The notes under the pieces were generated by a model that was given only the letters and a program-made list of their open reading frames with translations, made no database searches and was not told where the DNA came from. A DNA stretch of 43,740 bases, from the NCBI GenBank assembly GCA_945888435.1, contig CAMCZW010000014.1, positions 1-43,740 on the forward strand, given 5' to 3'. The position numbers and the translations under genes were made by a program. This document shows positions 1 through 8,019 of the stretch, piece by piece. The DNA comes from a bacterium UBP8_UBA817 (GTDB lineage Bacteria > Margulisbacteria > Marinamargulisbacteria > SXXA01 > SICP01). How positions within the stretch are numbered: position 1 is the stretch's first letter; every line of letters begins with the position of its first letter.

Positions 1-146
1 TAGAGGCTGGCAAAGCAGAAGAAGACCTCCTCATCTACAAAAAGCAGTTGCGTACGCTTTTAGAGACTCTTACCGTGTCTCAAAATCGATTAGTCTTTCT
101 CTTTAAGGCCATCCCTTGGGAAATCCCTATTGAGCTCACTTTTTAG
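1..146 (+). CDS. C-terminal end of an unidentified protein (partial)
   Basis: An open frame enters from the left edge and ends at TAG 144-146. About 47 residues are visible; they are polar and probably helical at first (EAGKAEEDLLIYKKQ), then end in IPWEIPIELTF. No family is recognisable in so short a piece. It converges on tRNA-Ala, which lies on the other strand. It could be a chance open frame, since only 144 bases are visible; the frame is chosen because it alone stays open from the edge and ends cleanly before the tRNA region. Confidence 0.4.
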   Translation, partial: EAGKAEEDLLIYKKQLRTLLETLTVSQNRLVFLFKAIPWEIPIELTF

Positions 147-247
147 CCATTCGGGTTTCTCGACATATGGCCCTTTTTGGCCAAAACAAGCCATGTACAG
201 GAAATCTCACCACAAAAGGTTTGTCTTTTGCAAAACTCAAGCATCTC

Positions 248-300
248 AAAAAGACGAACCTTTAGTCTCAATAAGACCCTAAAAAAGGTTCGACTAAAGG
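248..300 (-). terminator. Putative hairpin terminator downstream of tRNA-Ala
   Basis: Just past the 3' end of tRNA-Ala (minus strand), the sequence around 284-300 is complementary to that around 256-267 (AAAGGTTCG and GACTAAAGG with their reverse complements). On the minus strand the stem is followed by a TCTTTTT run. A further copy of the arm at 214-229 can pair with 248-263 instead, so two exclusive hairpins are possible. The fold is read by eye. Confidence 0.4.
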
Positions 301-307
301 AAGCGAA

Positions 308-383
<76 letters not shown>

Positions 384-432
384 ATAAGGAGGGGGTATTC
401 TAGCAAAAAGTTAGGATAGTTTCACGCTTTTT

Positions 433-1083
433 TTATTGGCGGATTGTGGAATTTTGGGTTGGGGTGGTTGAGGATGTGGTAGGGGCTACCGATGCAGTTA
501 GGATTGGTTGGGCGGGAGCTGGTGCTTTAGCGACTGGGATTGCGAGTCTACAGGTTTTTTTGATTGTGATGTTTTCGATTGGGACATCATCAAATCCGTC
601 GATGGTTTTGGTTTTGACGGCTTCGATTTTTTTGACGGTGTCCATGCCTAGAATTACTTTTCCGAATACGGCGTATTTGCTGGTGTCTAAAAATGGATTG
701 TCTTGGGTATTAATAAAAAATTGAGAGTTGGCGCTATTAAGATCTCGTTTTCTGGCCATGGCGATAGTCCCTTTTTTATTGAGGATATCTATCGATGATT
801 CGTTGGGGATCGATGCGTAGGGTTGCTTGAGGTAGGGGATGCTTTCAAATCCGCCGCCTTGGACCATAAAGTTGGGGATAACACGATGGAAAATAGTGTC
901 GTCGTAAAACCCTTCGTCTACATATTTTAAAAAGTTGGCGACGGTTTTTGGGCGTTCTTTTTCAAAAAGCTCGACGACGATTTTACCCATAGTTGTGTCG
1001 ATTTCGACGATGGGGTTGCGGGCATCACAGGGAGAGGTGATGAGTGTGGTGCATGCGATGAGTAATAGGATTAGCTTTTTCAT
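433..1083 (-). CDS. Exported cyclophilin-type peptidyl-prolyl cis-trans isomerase
   Basis: A 216-residue cyclophilin that would catalyse proline cis-trans isomerisation outside the cytoplasm. The N-terminus (MKKLILLLIAC) is a signal sequence; LIAC could be a lipobox around Cys11, or a signal peptidase I site may follow at CDA-RN. The core holds the active-site segment FHRVIPNFMVQGGGFE and later NSQFFINT, diagnostic of bacterial cyclophilins. The last ~30 residues are a low-complexity Ala/Pro/Thr/Ser tail, perhaps a linker or envelope anchor. The start ATG overlaps the tpiA stop by four bases (ATGA), so it is the last gene of the recO-mPPase-tpiA cluster and is translationally coupled. Family assignment is firm; lipoprotein status is inference. 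Confidence 0.93.
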   Translation of the reverse strand: MKKLILLLIACTTLITSPCDARNPIVEIDTTMGKIVVELFEKERPKTVANFLKYVDEGFYDDTIFHRVIPNFMVQGGGFESIPYLKQPYASIPNESSIDILNKKGTIAMARKRDLNSANSQFFINTQDNPFLDTSKYAVFGKVILGMDTVKKIEAVKTKTIDGFDDVPIENITIKKTCRLAIPVAKAPAPAQPILTASVAPTTSSTTPTQNSTIRQ

Positions 1084-1841
1084 ATACTTTCGATAATAGG
1101 AAGAAGCTGGGCAACGCTTAAACTCGCTCCGCCGACTAACGCACCGTCAATATCCGGTTGAGAAAGTAATTCTTTGGCATTGTCTGGTTTGACGGATCCA
1201 CCATATAAAATACGGATTTTATCGGCCACTTCTGTTGAAGTGATATTACTTAATGTTGTTCTGATAAATTCATGAGTTTCTTGGGCTTGGGTTGGAGTGG
1301 CTACCTTGCCGGTTCCGATGGCCCAAATTGGTTCGTAAGCAATTGAGAGGGTCGTGGGTAATACTTGGGATTCTAATCCTTTTAGCCCTTCGATGAGTTG
1401 AGTGCTTAAGACGTTGAAAGTTTCGCCGGTTTCTCGTTCTGTATTGCTTTCTCCAATACAAAAAATGATCTGGATTCGGCTGCCTAAAGCGGCTTTTATT
1501 TTTTTATTGATGATGGCATTGGTTTCGTGGTGGTATTTTCGTCTTTCGGAGTGTCCGATAATGACGTATTGGCAGGGGATGCTTGCGAGCATTTCTGCGG
1601 AGATATCGCCGGTGTAAGCGCCATTTTTTTCAAAATGAATATCTTGGGCTCCCAGCTTGATGACCGAATTTGCGGATGCAGTTTGGCAGGGGAGTAAAAA
1701 TGGAAATGGCGGACATATGACAATTTCTGCTTGGACGTGTTTTTTATTGATTGCTTGCGCCAGCTCATTAACGAGTGTGGTTGCGCTATTTAGTGTGGTA
1801 TTCATTTTCCAGTTGCCTGCAATGATGGGACGACGTTTCAT
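1080..1841 (-). CDS. tpiA: Triose-phosphate isomerase
   Basis: A 253-residue, full-length TIM-barrel enzyme interconverting dihydroxyacetone phosphate and glyceraldehyde 3-phosphate in glycolysis and gluconeogenesis. The catalytic set is complete: N10/K12 in AGNWKMN, H97 in IIGHSERR, E169 in AYEPIWAIGTG, with the phosphate-gripping loop immediately after it. The terminal phosphate-binding strands ILYGGSVKPDN and GALVGGASL are also present. The start overlaps the stop of the pyrophosphatase gene by four bases and the stop overlaps the cyclophilin start by four, so all three are one transcript. Nothing is unusual apart from the company it keeps. Confidence 0.98.
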   Translation of the reverse strand: MKRRPIIAGNWKMNTTLNSATTLVNELAQAINKKHVQAEIVICPPFPFLLPCQTASANSVIKLGAQDIHFEKNGAYTGDISAEMLASIPCQYVIIGHSERRKYHHETNAIINKKIKAALGSRIQIIFCIGESNTERETGETFNVLSTQLIEGLKGLESQVLPTTLSIAYEPIWAIGTGKVATPTQAQETHEFIRTTLSNITSTEVADKIRILYGGSVKPDNAKELLSQPDIDGALVGGASLSVAQLLPIIESI

Positions 1842-3859
1842 AATAATAACTGCCTTACGACTAAGATGATTACAATCATGACAGATTTCATTGTAATGTT
1901 CATCATGGGATTTAAAAGATCTTTTTGGCTGTCTCCAATATTATCGGCAATACTAATGTGGGTATAGGATTCTCCTTGTTTGCCCCCATACCTTCCATTT
2001 TTGATGTAGTACTTGGCATTATGTAGGCTTTCGCCCGTATTGACCAGAATAAAGCTTTGGCTGGCACAGGTTGCAAAGGTTCCAATGGCGATTCCTGTGA
2101 TCATTGAGATGCCAAATGTGTATCCCAACATGATGGGGCACCCAATCATGAGCAAGCCTGGGATGAATAGGCTGTCCATCGATACTCTTGCTTGTTCATC
2201 GGCTGCCTTGATGACGTCTGGGCGCGCTTTATTTTCTGTGAGGTAGGGAATGTCTTTAAATTGGCGGCGAGTTTCAGCGATGCTATTAATGACGCTCTTG
2301 ATGAGATCTGAGAGCAATATCCCTGAGATCGTATAGGGCAAAATGAGTCCAATAATGAGCCCAACAATAAGTATGGGCGTACTAAATACAGACTGACCGA
2401 GAAGATTGTATAAAGATAATAATAGGCAAATGCTGGCTAAAATGGAGGCTCCTGTTGCAAATCCACCGCCAACGGCAGAAGTGGTTTCTCCAATTAGTTG
2501 AATTTTTCTTAAATTACTTTTTGTGGTGCTGTGGCTATACACCATACTGTGGATCTTTTGGATATTTGATGCGAGTGGGGCAAACATATTGATGCTGATA
2601 ATGATGCTGGTTGATGAGAGCATTCCTAATGCGGCCATTGAAATGCCATATAGTCCTGAAAAGTGGTAGGAAACCAGAGCAATGGTTGAGAGGTAGATGG
2701 CAAAAATCCCATTTCCTTTGAGTCCGATGGAGAGACCGCTGAGGGTGGAAATTGCGCCTCCGTATTCAGCTTGAGCCGCGACCGTTTTGGTGGAGAAAAA
2801 TAAATTGGAGGTGAGTCGTTCTGACGTGTATCCGATGAGGACGGCACCTAATAAGCCTGTGAGATAACTTGGGAATAAATTAGGGACCATTTCTGGATTA
2901 ATATTAAGAAATTTGATGATGAGGTATGTTGAAATGCCACATAAAACAACAGATACATATAATCCCTCTAAGAGGATATTATTAATGGCGTTTTTTCGGA
3001 TCCGAAATACTGAAAATCCATAACTGACAAGTGCCGCAATAAGACTGGTTCCAATAATCCACAGCGGTAGCTGGATGAGTTTTTCACTTGTAGAGGCATC
3101 GATAATTCCATTTTTAAATGCAGTTTGGGCAAAAAATATGTACGCTACTATTACCACCACAAATGAGCCTAAAATGTCGGATGAAAACCCGATAATATCG
3201 CCCACATAATCTCCGACGATATCTAGGATGTTGGAGGGGCTTCTACTGTCGGATTCAGGATGGTTTTTTTCTATTTTTGGGAGAATGTCGGCGCTGATGT
3301 CGGTGGAGGCTTTAAAGAGACCCCCTCCAATCCGTAGAAAAAATGCGGATAAAGTGACACCGAGTCCATACCCAAGGACAGATTCTGTCCCAAGTAAACT
3401 CATGGTGGCTAATAGACCGGTTAAGAGACTTCCTGAAATCATAAATCCAATTCCGTTACTGATGCTAAATAGCGCTGATAACCCTTTTTGAATACGTGTT
3501 TTGGATAGCTCTAATATTTTTGGAGTTAACTTTGGTCCGTATTGGGTACTCATGAGGGTGCTTAATGCCAGGGTCAGGCTTCCTAGTGTAAACGCGCCTG
3601 CCTGCACCCATAAAAAAGGTTTTCCAAGTAAATAGGACATGGCATATAGCAATGCAGATACATAAATAATGATTTGGATAACGGCGGATAACATCCGTTG
3701 ATTAAATGTAATGATCCCTTTTGAAATTTGGAGGGAGAGTTCGTCGCTTTTATTTTTTTCGGTGGGGTGAGTGCTAATTTTGTAAATGAGGGCAGTCCCA
3801 TACACTGTAAATAGTAGGGAAATTCCTGTGGATAGCACTAATGGGGAAATATTAACCAT
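1838..3859 (-). CDS. Divergent membrane-bound pyrophosphatase (M-PPase family)
   Basis: A 673-residue polytopic protein of about 16 membrane segments, aligning along its length with proton/sodium-pumping pyrophosphatases. Conserved: R176 with GGG, the DxxxDxxxKxE motif (D187, D191, K195, E197), E202, the paired DxVGDxVGD aspartates (D213, D217, D221), D228, and the C-terminal set D639, D643, K646, D647. Other normally invariant positions are changed: the Lys of the TKAAD motif aligns with A184 (K183 is shifted one place), the Asp of DNAGG is S431, the Asn of GNTTAA is E458, the Lys of GKGF is G465, the Asp of WDNAK is H613, and the gate Glu seven residues after D228 is V235. It may pump poorly, use a different substrate, or have another role. 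Coupled to tpiA by ATGA overlap. Confidence 0.85.
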   Translation of the reverse strand: MVNISPLVLSTGISLLFTVYGTALIYKISTHPTEKNKSDELSLQISKGIITFNQRMLSAVIQIIIYVSALLYAMSYLLGKPFLWVQAGAFTLGSLTLALSTLMSTQYGPKLTPKILELSKTRIQKGLSALFSISNGIGFMISGSLLTGLLATMSLLGTESVLGYGLGVTLSAFFLRIGGGLFKASTDISADILPKIEKNHPESDSRSPSNILDIVGDYVGDIIGFSSDILGSFVVVIVAYIFFAQTAFKNGIIDASTSEKLIQLPLWIIGTSLIAALVSYGFSVFRIRKNAINNILLEGLYVSVVLCGISTYLIIKFLNINPEMVPNLFPSYLTGLLGAVLIGYTSERLTSNLFFSTKTVAAQAEYGGAISTLSGLSIGLKGNGIFAIYLSTIALVSYHFSGLYGISMAALGMLSSTSIIISINMFAPLASNIQKIHSMVYSHSTTKSNLRKIQLIGETTSAVGGGFATGASILASICLLLSLYNLLGQSVFSTPILIVGLIIGLILPYTISGILLSDLIKSVINSIAETRRQFKDIPYLTENKARPDVIKAADEQARVSMDSLFIPGLLMIGCPIMLGYTFGISMITGIAIGTFATCASQSFILVNTGESLHNAKYYIKNGRYGGKQGESYTHISIADNIGDSQKDLLNPMMNITMKSVMIVIILVVRQLLL

Positions 3860-3871
3860 AGACTATTGATT

Positions 3872-4429
3872 TTACTCGATAACTAAGGGGGCCGCCAGAC
3901 TTCTTCCGGCATATTCATAAAATTTATGCTGAAAACTTTGTCCGTGTTCTAAAATTCCTTCGCATCTTAGAAAGTGATCTTCAAGTTGACTTTGAAATAT
4001 GAGCGCCTCTGTCGATGTGTTGACATTGGTATCTGGAGAGTTGAGCTGGGTAAGGGTTGTTTTGAGAAGGTCGAATAAATTGGCATTGGGTTGATGAAAT
4101 GCCGTAGATAGCCGTGTCATGGAGAGCATGTAGCCCATTAAGCTTAGTCTATTGAAGTGGGTCCTAATCCCAGAAAACGATTGTTTGATATGGCACTCTG
4201 TGATGAGAGGGATGGATGACCGTTGGTATACAGTGGCTTCGATCCAGTTGCCGATTTGGGTATGGCCGGCATACCGCTTTTGCCCTGATTTTGAGAGTAG
4301 TTTTAATTTTCCCTGGTCGGGTGTAATTAGTTCGATGAGTCGGTCTCTTTCAAATATCGGTTGAGAGTGAATGATAATTCCAGTGAGTGTAATTGTTGAT
4401 TTTGAAGATGGGGTGGACTGGCTGTTCAT
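3872..4429 (-). CDS. recO: DNA repair protein RecO (short form)
   Basis: A 185-residue protein resembling RecO, which helps load RecA at gaps with RecR in the RecFOR pathway. The N-terminal ~80 residues look like the RecO OB fold: GIIIHSQPIFERDRLIELITPDQGKL, then a basic KSGQKR segment. The helical C-terminal part fits (LSLMGYMLSMTRLS, FDLLKTTLTQL, FQSQLEDHFLRCEGI). Typical RecO proteins are about 230-250 residues; this one ends early and has only one Cys, so it lacks the four-Cys zinc site of some homologues. The start is a plain ATG with a weak ribosome site. It precedes the pyrophosphatase gene by 12 bases and probably heads the operon. Confidence 0.72.
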   Translation of the reverse strand: MNSQSTPSSKSTITLTGIIIHSQPIFERDRLIELITPDQGKLKLLSKSGQKRYAGHTQIGNWIEATVYQRSSIPLITECHIKQSFSGIRTHFNRLSLMGYMLSMTRLSTAFHQPNANLFDLLKTTLTQLNSPDTNVNTSTEALIFQSQLEDHFLRCEGILEHGQSFQHKFYEYAGRSLAAPLVIE

Positions 4430-4509
4430 GGATTGCTTTACTTTAACAGTGTTGGTATTTCTTTTTCAATTGGGTGTGGGCTGTGCTTAGTTTCGTCTGA
4501 AGTTGGGGC

Positions 4510-4560
4510 ACCTTAACAATTGTGTGATATAGTTTCCCTATCTTTTGTAAAATTGAGGAG
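4510..4560 (+). promoter_or_regulatory. Promoter and ribosome site region of the small barrel protein gene
   Basis: The AT-rich stretch includes a TATAGT hexamer near 4530, a plausible -10 element without a convincing -35. GAGGAG at 4555-4560 is the likely ribosome-binding site, about 12 bases before the ATG, a long spacing. The divergent recO gene starts upstream, so the transcript must begin in this interval. Confidence 0.4.
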
Positions 4561-4572
4561 TGTGTACAGATT

Positions 4573-5097
4573 ATGAAAAAAGCGTTAAGTACTGCTGTTG
4601 CCGGAGTTATTTTAGCTGCAACTGCTGCAAGTGCCTTAGAGGTTCAATCAGTTGTTGGGTTTAATGGTATCGGAAGCGACACCACTGGAAGATATAATGG
4701 TGTGACTGGCCGATTCTATTTTGCTTTACCTCATGATGATCTTCGGTTGGTTGCTGGATTAAGCTTATCTAATCCGATTGATCAACAAGACGGCGCGGGT
4801 GACGATATTGAGTTTAGTGCTGAAGCTTTAATCGGGCTTGAGTTCGCTGCTCCGTTTTTAGGTAAAGTTGAGGTTACTACTGGTTTAACTCGTCAATCAG
4901 GAACTGTCGCCAATGATACAGCTGTTGCTCCTTTAACTTTGACTAAAAATGCTCTTTATAACATTACTAAAGATGTTCAAGTTGGTTTAACTTTAGACTT
5001 GATCGAAATTGGTTTAGACGAAGATGGTCCTGGTGGACAATATGTTGCGATTCTTCCAAACATTTATCCAGTGATTGGTGCGACAGTTAAGTTTTAA
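4573..5097 (+). CDS. Small exported beta-barrel-like protein, unknown function
   Basis: A 174-residue protein with a clear signal peptide (MKKALSTAVAGVILAATAASA, cleavage after the second ASA). The mature part consists of alternating amphipathic strands (FYFALPHDDLRLVAGLSLS, GKVEVTTGLTR, DVQVGLTLDLIEIGL) and ends in a C-terminal Phe (IGATVKF), as many outer-membrane barrels do. At about 153 mature residues it could form a small 8-stranded barrel. There are no cysteines and no recognised family. It is a single-gene unit, with its own upstream region and a strong terminator. The codon pattern (many GTT, GCT, ACT) suggests good expression. Function unknown; the location is inference from signal peptide and strand pattern. 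Confidence 0.75.
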   Translation: MKKALSTAVAGVILAATAASALEVQSVVGFNGIGSDTTGRYNGVTGRFYFALPHDDLRLVAGLSLSNPIDQQDGAGDDIEFSAEALIGLEFAAPFLGKVEVTTGLTRQSGTVANDTAVAPLTLTKNALYNITKDVQVGLTLDLIEIGLDEDGPGGQYVAILPNIYPVIGATVKF

Positions 5098-5129
5098 TTA
5101 ATTAACTTAATTTAAGGTTAATATTTAAA

Positions 5130-5160
5130 AGGCCCTGGAGTGATCCGGGGCCTTTTTTTT
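5130..5160 (+). terminator. Rho-independent terminator
   Basis: AGGCCCTGGA, a GTGA loop, then TCCGGGGCCT followed by eight T residues: a 10-bp stem with one G-T pair. It lies 33 bases after the barrel-protein gene. On the minus strand the stem is followed by TTTT, so it may also stop guaA transcription. Confidence 0.92.
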
Positions 5161-5183
5161 GCCCTCACGAGGGGCCCCTACGG

Positions 5184-5203
5184 GAGTGGGATTATTCCCA
5201 CTC
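5184..5203 (-). terminator. Hairpin embracing the guaA stop codon
   Basis: GAGTGGGA and TCCCACTC form a perfect 8-bp stem with a 4-base loop; on the minus strand the loop carries the TAA stop of guaA. A second palindrome (AGGGGCCCCT) and then the terminator at 5130-5160 follow, so the guaA message ends in a row of hairpins. Possible roles are 3' protection or part of termination. Confidence 0.5.
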
Positions 5204-6733
5204 GATGGTGGCGGGGGGTTTTGAAGAGATGTCGTAGACGACGCGGTTGATTTGAGAGATCTCGTTCATGATACGAGAGGAGATCTTTTCGAGTAATTCG
5301 TAGGGGAGGTGGGCCCATTGTGCGGTCATTGCATCTTCGGAAGTGACGGCACGGAGGGCGAGGGTATATTGGTAAGTACGTGAGTCGCCTTGGACGCCGA
5401 CGGTTTTGACGGTTGGGAGGAGGACGGCGAATGCTTGCCATAATTTGCGATAGTAGCCCGATGCCTTAATTTCGTCGATAACGATATAGTCCGCTTCCTG
5501 AAGGACCTTGACGCGATCTTCGGTAGGCTCTCCGATGATTCTGATGGCAAGTCCTGGGCCGGGGAAGGGTTGTCTAAAAACAATTTCTTCGGGGAGGCCG
5601 AGTTCTAGTCCTACTTTTCGCACTTCGTCTTTGAAGAGCTTTTTAAGAGGTTCAATGATTTTAAAATCCATTTTTTCTGGTAGCCCACCGACATTGTGGT
5701 GAGTTTTGATTTTAACGGCTGTGCTTGAAACCCCGATGGTTGCGGATTCAATAATATCTGGATAGAGCGTGCCTTGGGCTAAAAACGGATAGTCTGATTT
5801 AAGCTCTTTGGCTTTTTCTTCGAATACTCGGATGAATTCTTCTCCCATGAGTTTTCGTTTTTGCTCTGGATCGGTGATACCTTTGAGTTTTTTGTAAAAC
5901 CGTTTAGCGGCATCGATATGGACTAGATCAATTTTAAATGACCCGCCGAATAATGTTTTAATTCGTTCAGATTCGCCTTTTCGCATATATCCTTGGTCAA
6001 TAAAAACACAGGTGAGGTTTTCTCCAATGGCTTTTTTAAGAAGTGCTGCAACGACGCTAGAATCTACGCCGCCGGAGAGCGCGCATAACACTTTTTTGTC
6101 GCCGACTTCGTCTTTGATTTCTTGGATAGCGGTTTCGATAAAGGATACTGGGTTCCAGGTTGCGACGCATTTGCAGGCCTGAAATAGGAAGTTGCGGATA
6201 ATTTCGGCCCCTCTTGGTGTGTGGACCACTTCAGGGTGGAATTGAATACCGTATAGATTGCTTGATTTGTTACCCATTGCGGCGATTTTACAAGTGTCGG
6301 TATGACCTAATGCATGAAATCCTTTGGGTAATTTGGTGACGCTGTCGCCATGGCTCATCCAGATTTGGACTTCGAGCCAAAGACCTTCAAATAAATCAAA
6401 ATTATTGTCGATATAGAGGTTTGCTTTGCCGTACTCTCGTTTTTCAGAACGCTCAACTTCGCCGCCGAGCATGTGGGCCATGAGCTGCATGCCATAGCAA
6501 ATGCCGAGTATTGGGAGACCTAGGTTGAAAATCTCGATATCGCATTGTGGGGCATCGTGATCATAGACCGACGATGGGCCACCGGATAGGATAATCCCTT
6601 TGAGACCAGGGATTTGTTTGATTTTTTCGGCGCTGGTAGTGTGAGGGACGACTTCGGAGTACACATTGGCTTCTCGAATTCTTCTGGCGATAAGTTCGCT
6701 ATATTGGGAGCCGAAGTCTATAATCGCGATCAT
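5192..6733 (-). CDS. guaA: GMP synthase (glutamine-hydrolysing)
   Basis: A full-length 513-residue two-domain enzyme making GMP from XMP, ATP and glutamine. The N-terminal class I amidotransferase has nucleophile C79 in GICYGMQLM and the His/Glu pair H166 and E168 in QFHPEV. The ATP-pyrophosphatase domain has the P-loop SGGVDSS at 220-226. The C-terminal dimerisation domain includes [13 protein letters not shown] and ends in the typical PATIEWE. The start ATG overlaps the stop of the upstream guaB3 gene by four bases, so the two are co-translated. Assignment is certain; the notable point is its pairing with a GuaB3-type partner rather than a CBS-domain IMPDH. Confidence 0.99.
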   Translation of the reverse strand: MIAIIDFGSQYSELIARRIREANVYSEVVPHTTSAEKIKQIPGLKGIILSGGPSSVYDHDAPQCDIEIFNLGLPILGICYGMQLMAHMLGGEVERSEKREYGKANLYIDNNFDLFEGLWLEVQIWMSHGDSVTKLPKGFHALGHTDTCKIAAMGNKSSNLYGIQFHPEVVHTPRGAEIIRNFLFQACKCVATWNPVSFIETAIQEIKDEVGDKKVLCALSGGVDSSVVAALLKKAIGENLTCVFIDQGYMRKGESERIKTLFGGSFKIDLVHIDAAKRFYKKLKGITDPEQKRKLMGEEFIRVFEEKAKELKSDYPFLAQGTLYPDIIESATIGVSSTAVKIKTHHNVGGLPEKMDFKIIEPLKKLFKDEVRKVGLELGLPEEIVFRQPFPGPGLAIRIIGEPTEDRVKVLQEADYIVIDEIKASGYYRKLWQAFAVLLPTVKTVGVQGDSRTYQYTLALRAVTSEDAMTAQWAHLPYELLEKISSRIMNEISQINRVVYDISSKPPATIEWE

Positions 6734-7890
6734 TTTTTATACATCCCTAAGCTTTGTGCTTTTTGATAAATTTTTCCTTCGGTTAGTAGGGACGGTGCAA
6801 CGATGATATTGACTTTGTGCATGTCTTTTAATGTTTCTGCACCCAAAGTAGCTAAACAGGTTTTAATTGCACCGCTTAGATTTTGAGATCCGTCGTCTGA
6901 GTTGGATGGGCCAACCAGGATTTGTTCCATGCTGGCGATGGTGCCTACTTCAATTCGTGCGCCTCTTGGGAGTATTGCGTTTGGAGTGGCCATTCCCCAA
7001 TGGAATCCTTTTCCAGGGGCTTCGATTGCTTTGGCGAGAGGGGATCCAATCATGACTGCGTCTGCACCGCATGCAAGTGCTTTACAGATATCTCCAGAAG
7101 TCACTATTCCGCCGTCAGCGATGATGGGGACATATCGTCCAGATTCTTGTTGGTATTGGTCTCGTGCGGCAGAGGTTTCGACGATGGAAGTGGCCATTGG
7201 CACTCCAATCCCTAAAACGCCTCTTGTCGTACAGGCTGCACCTGGTCCGATGCCAACGAAAATGGCTTGGACGCCGGTTCTCATTAATTCGAGAGTGACA
7301 TCTGTTGTTGTGGAATTGCCAACCATGACTGGGATTGGCATTTTTTTGCAGAATGCTTCTAAATCTAAAATTTGAGCTTGGGATTTGGCTTTGAATTTTG
7401 TGGATACGACTGTTGATTGAATCAGGAATGCATCGGCACCTGCTTCAACGGCTAATTTACCTAAGTGTTCTGCGCGTTGAGGAGTTGATGACACCACGAC
7501 AGGGACACCTTGGCTTTTAATTTCTTTAATTCGTTTAATGACCAATTCGTCTTTAATTGGGCTGCCTTGGTAAATTTTTTGCATTAATGAGACATAGTCA
7601 CTTTTAGGGGTGGATGAAATTTCTGAGAGAACTTGGTCTGTATTTTCATATCGGGTTTGGACGCCTTCTAAATTGAGGATACCAACGCCACCGAATTTTC
7701 CGATTAATCCAGCAGTTTTAGGGCTAATCACGGAATCCATCGCGGATCCGAAAATAGGTATTTTCATATGGATGCCTGCAATTGTTGTGGAAATATCTAC
7801 TAAATCGAAGTCGATCGTCTGGTCTGAAGGCACTAGTGCAATTTCATCTAGTCCATAGGCCCGTTTAAATTCTCTGGTAGGGGTACTCAT
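6730..7890 (-). CDS. guaB3: GuaB3-family IMP dehydrogenase-related protein
   Basis: A 386-residue (beta/alpha)8 protein of the IMPDH/GMP reductase superfamily with no CBS domains. The opening [39 protein letters not shown] and the catalytic loop [17 protein letters not shown] (Cys about 220) are characteristic of GuaB3, known from cyanobacteria and actinobacteria. A cyanobacterial GuaB3 has been reported to act as a GMP reductase, so the reaction may be GMP to IMP rather than IMP to XMP; the sequence alone cannot decide. The ATG at 7890 is preferred to the GTG at 7893 because AAGGAG lies eight bases before it. It overlaps guaA by four bases, tying it to guanine nucleotide balance. Confidence 0.9.
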   Translation of the reverse strand: MSTPTREFKRAYGLDEIALVPSDQTIDFDLVDISTTIAGIHMKIPIFGSAMDSVISPKTAGLIGKFGGVGILNLEGVQTRYENTDQVLSEISSTPKSDYVSLMQKIYQGSPIKDELVIKRIKEIKSQGVPVVVSSTPQRAEHLGKLAVEAGADAFLIQSTVVSTKFKAKSQAQILDLEAFCKKMPIPVMVGNSTTTDVTLELMRTGVQAIFVGIGPGAACTTRGVLGIGVPMATSIVETSAARDQYQQESGRYVPIIADGGIVTSGDICKALACGADAVMIGSPLAKAIEAPGKGFHWGMATPNAILPRGARIEVGTIASMEQILVGPSNSDDGSQNLSGAIKTCLATLGAETLKDMHKVNIIVAPSLLTEGKIYQKAQSLGMYKK

Positions 7891-8019
7891 CACTACTTCT
7901 CCTTAGGTATCCTTGTTATCATTTTGTTTGCTAAAATCGATTTATAAATGAGAAACTAAAAATTTGTGAAATCCTACAATAGATAGTATTACTTTTACAA
8001 GAACTAGTGAGGGTTTAAT
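7891..8019. promoter_or_regulatory. Divergent intergenic region between guaB3 and the MFS gene
   Basis: About 130 bases shared by two divergent units. On the minus strand AAGGAG precedes guaB3; on the plus strand GTGAGGG near 8008 precedes the MFS GTG start. It must contain both promoters. I see no palindrome or riboswitch-like core. Confidence 0.5.
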
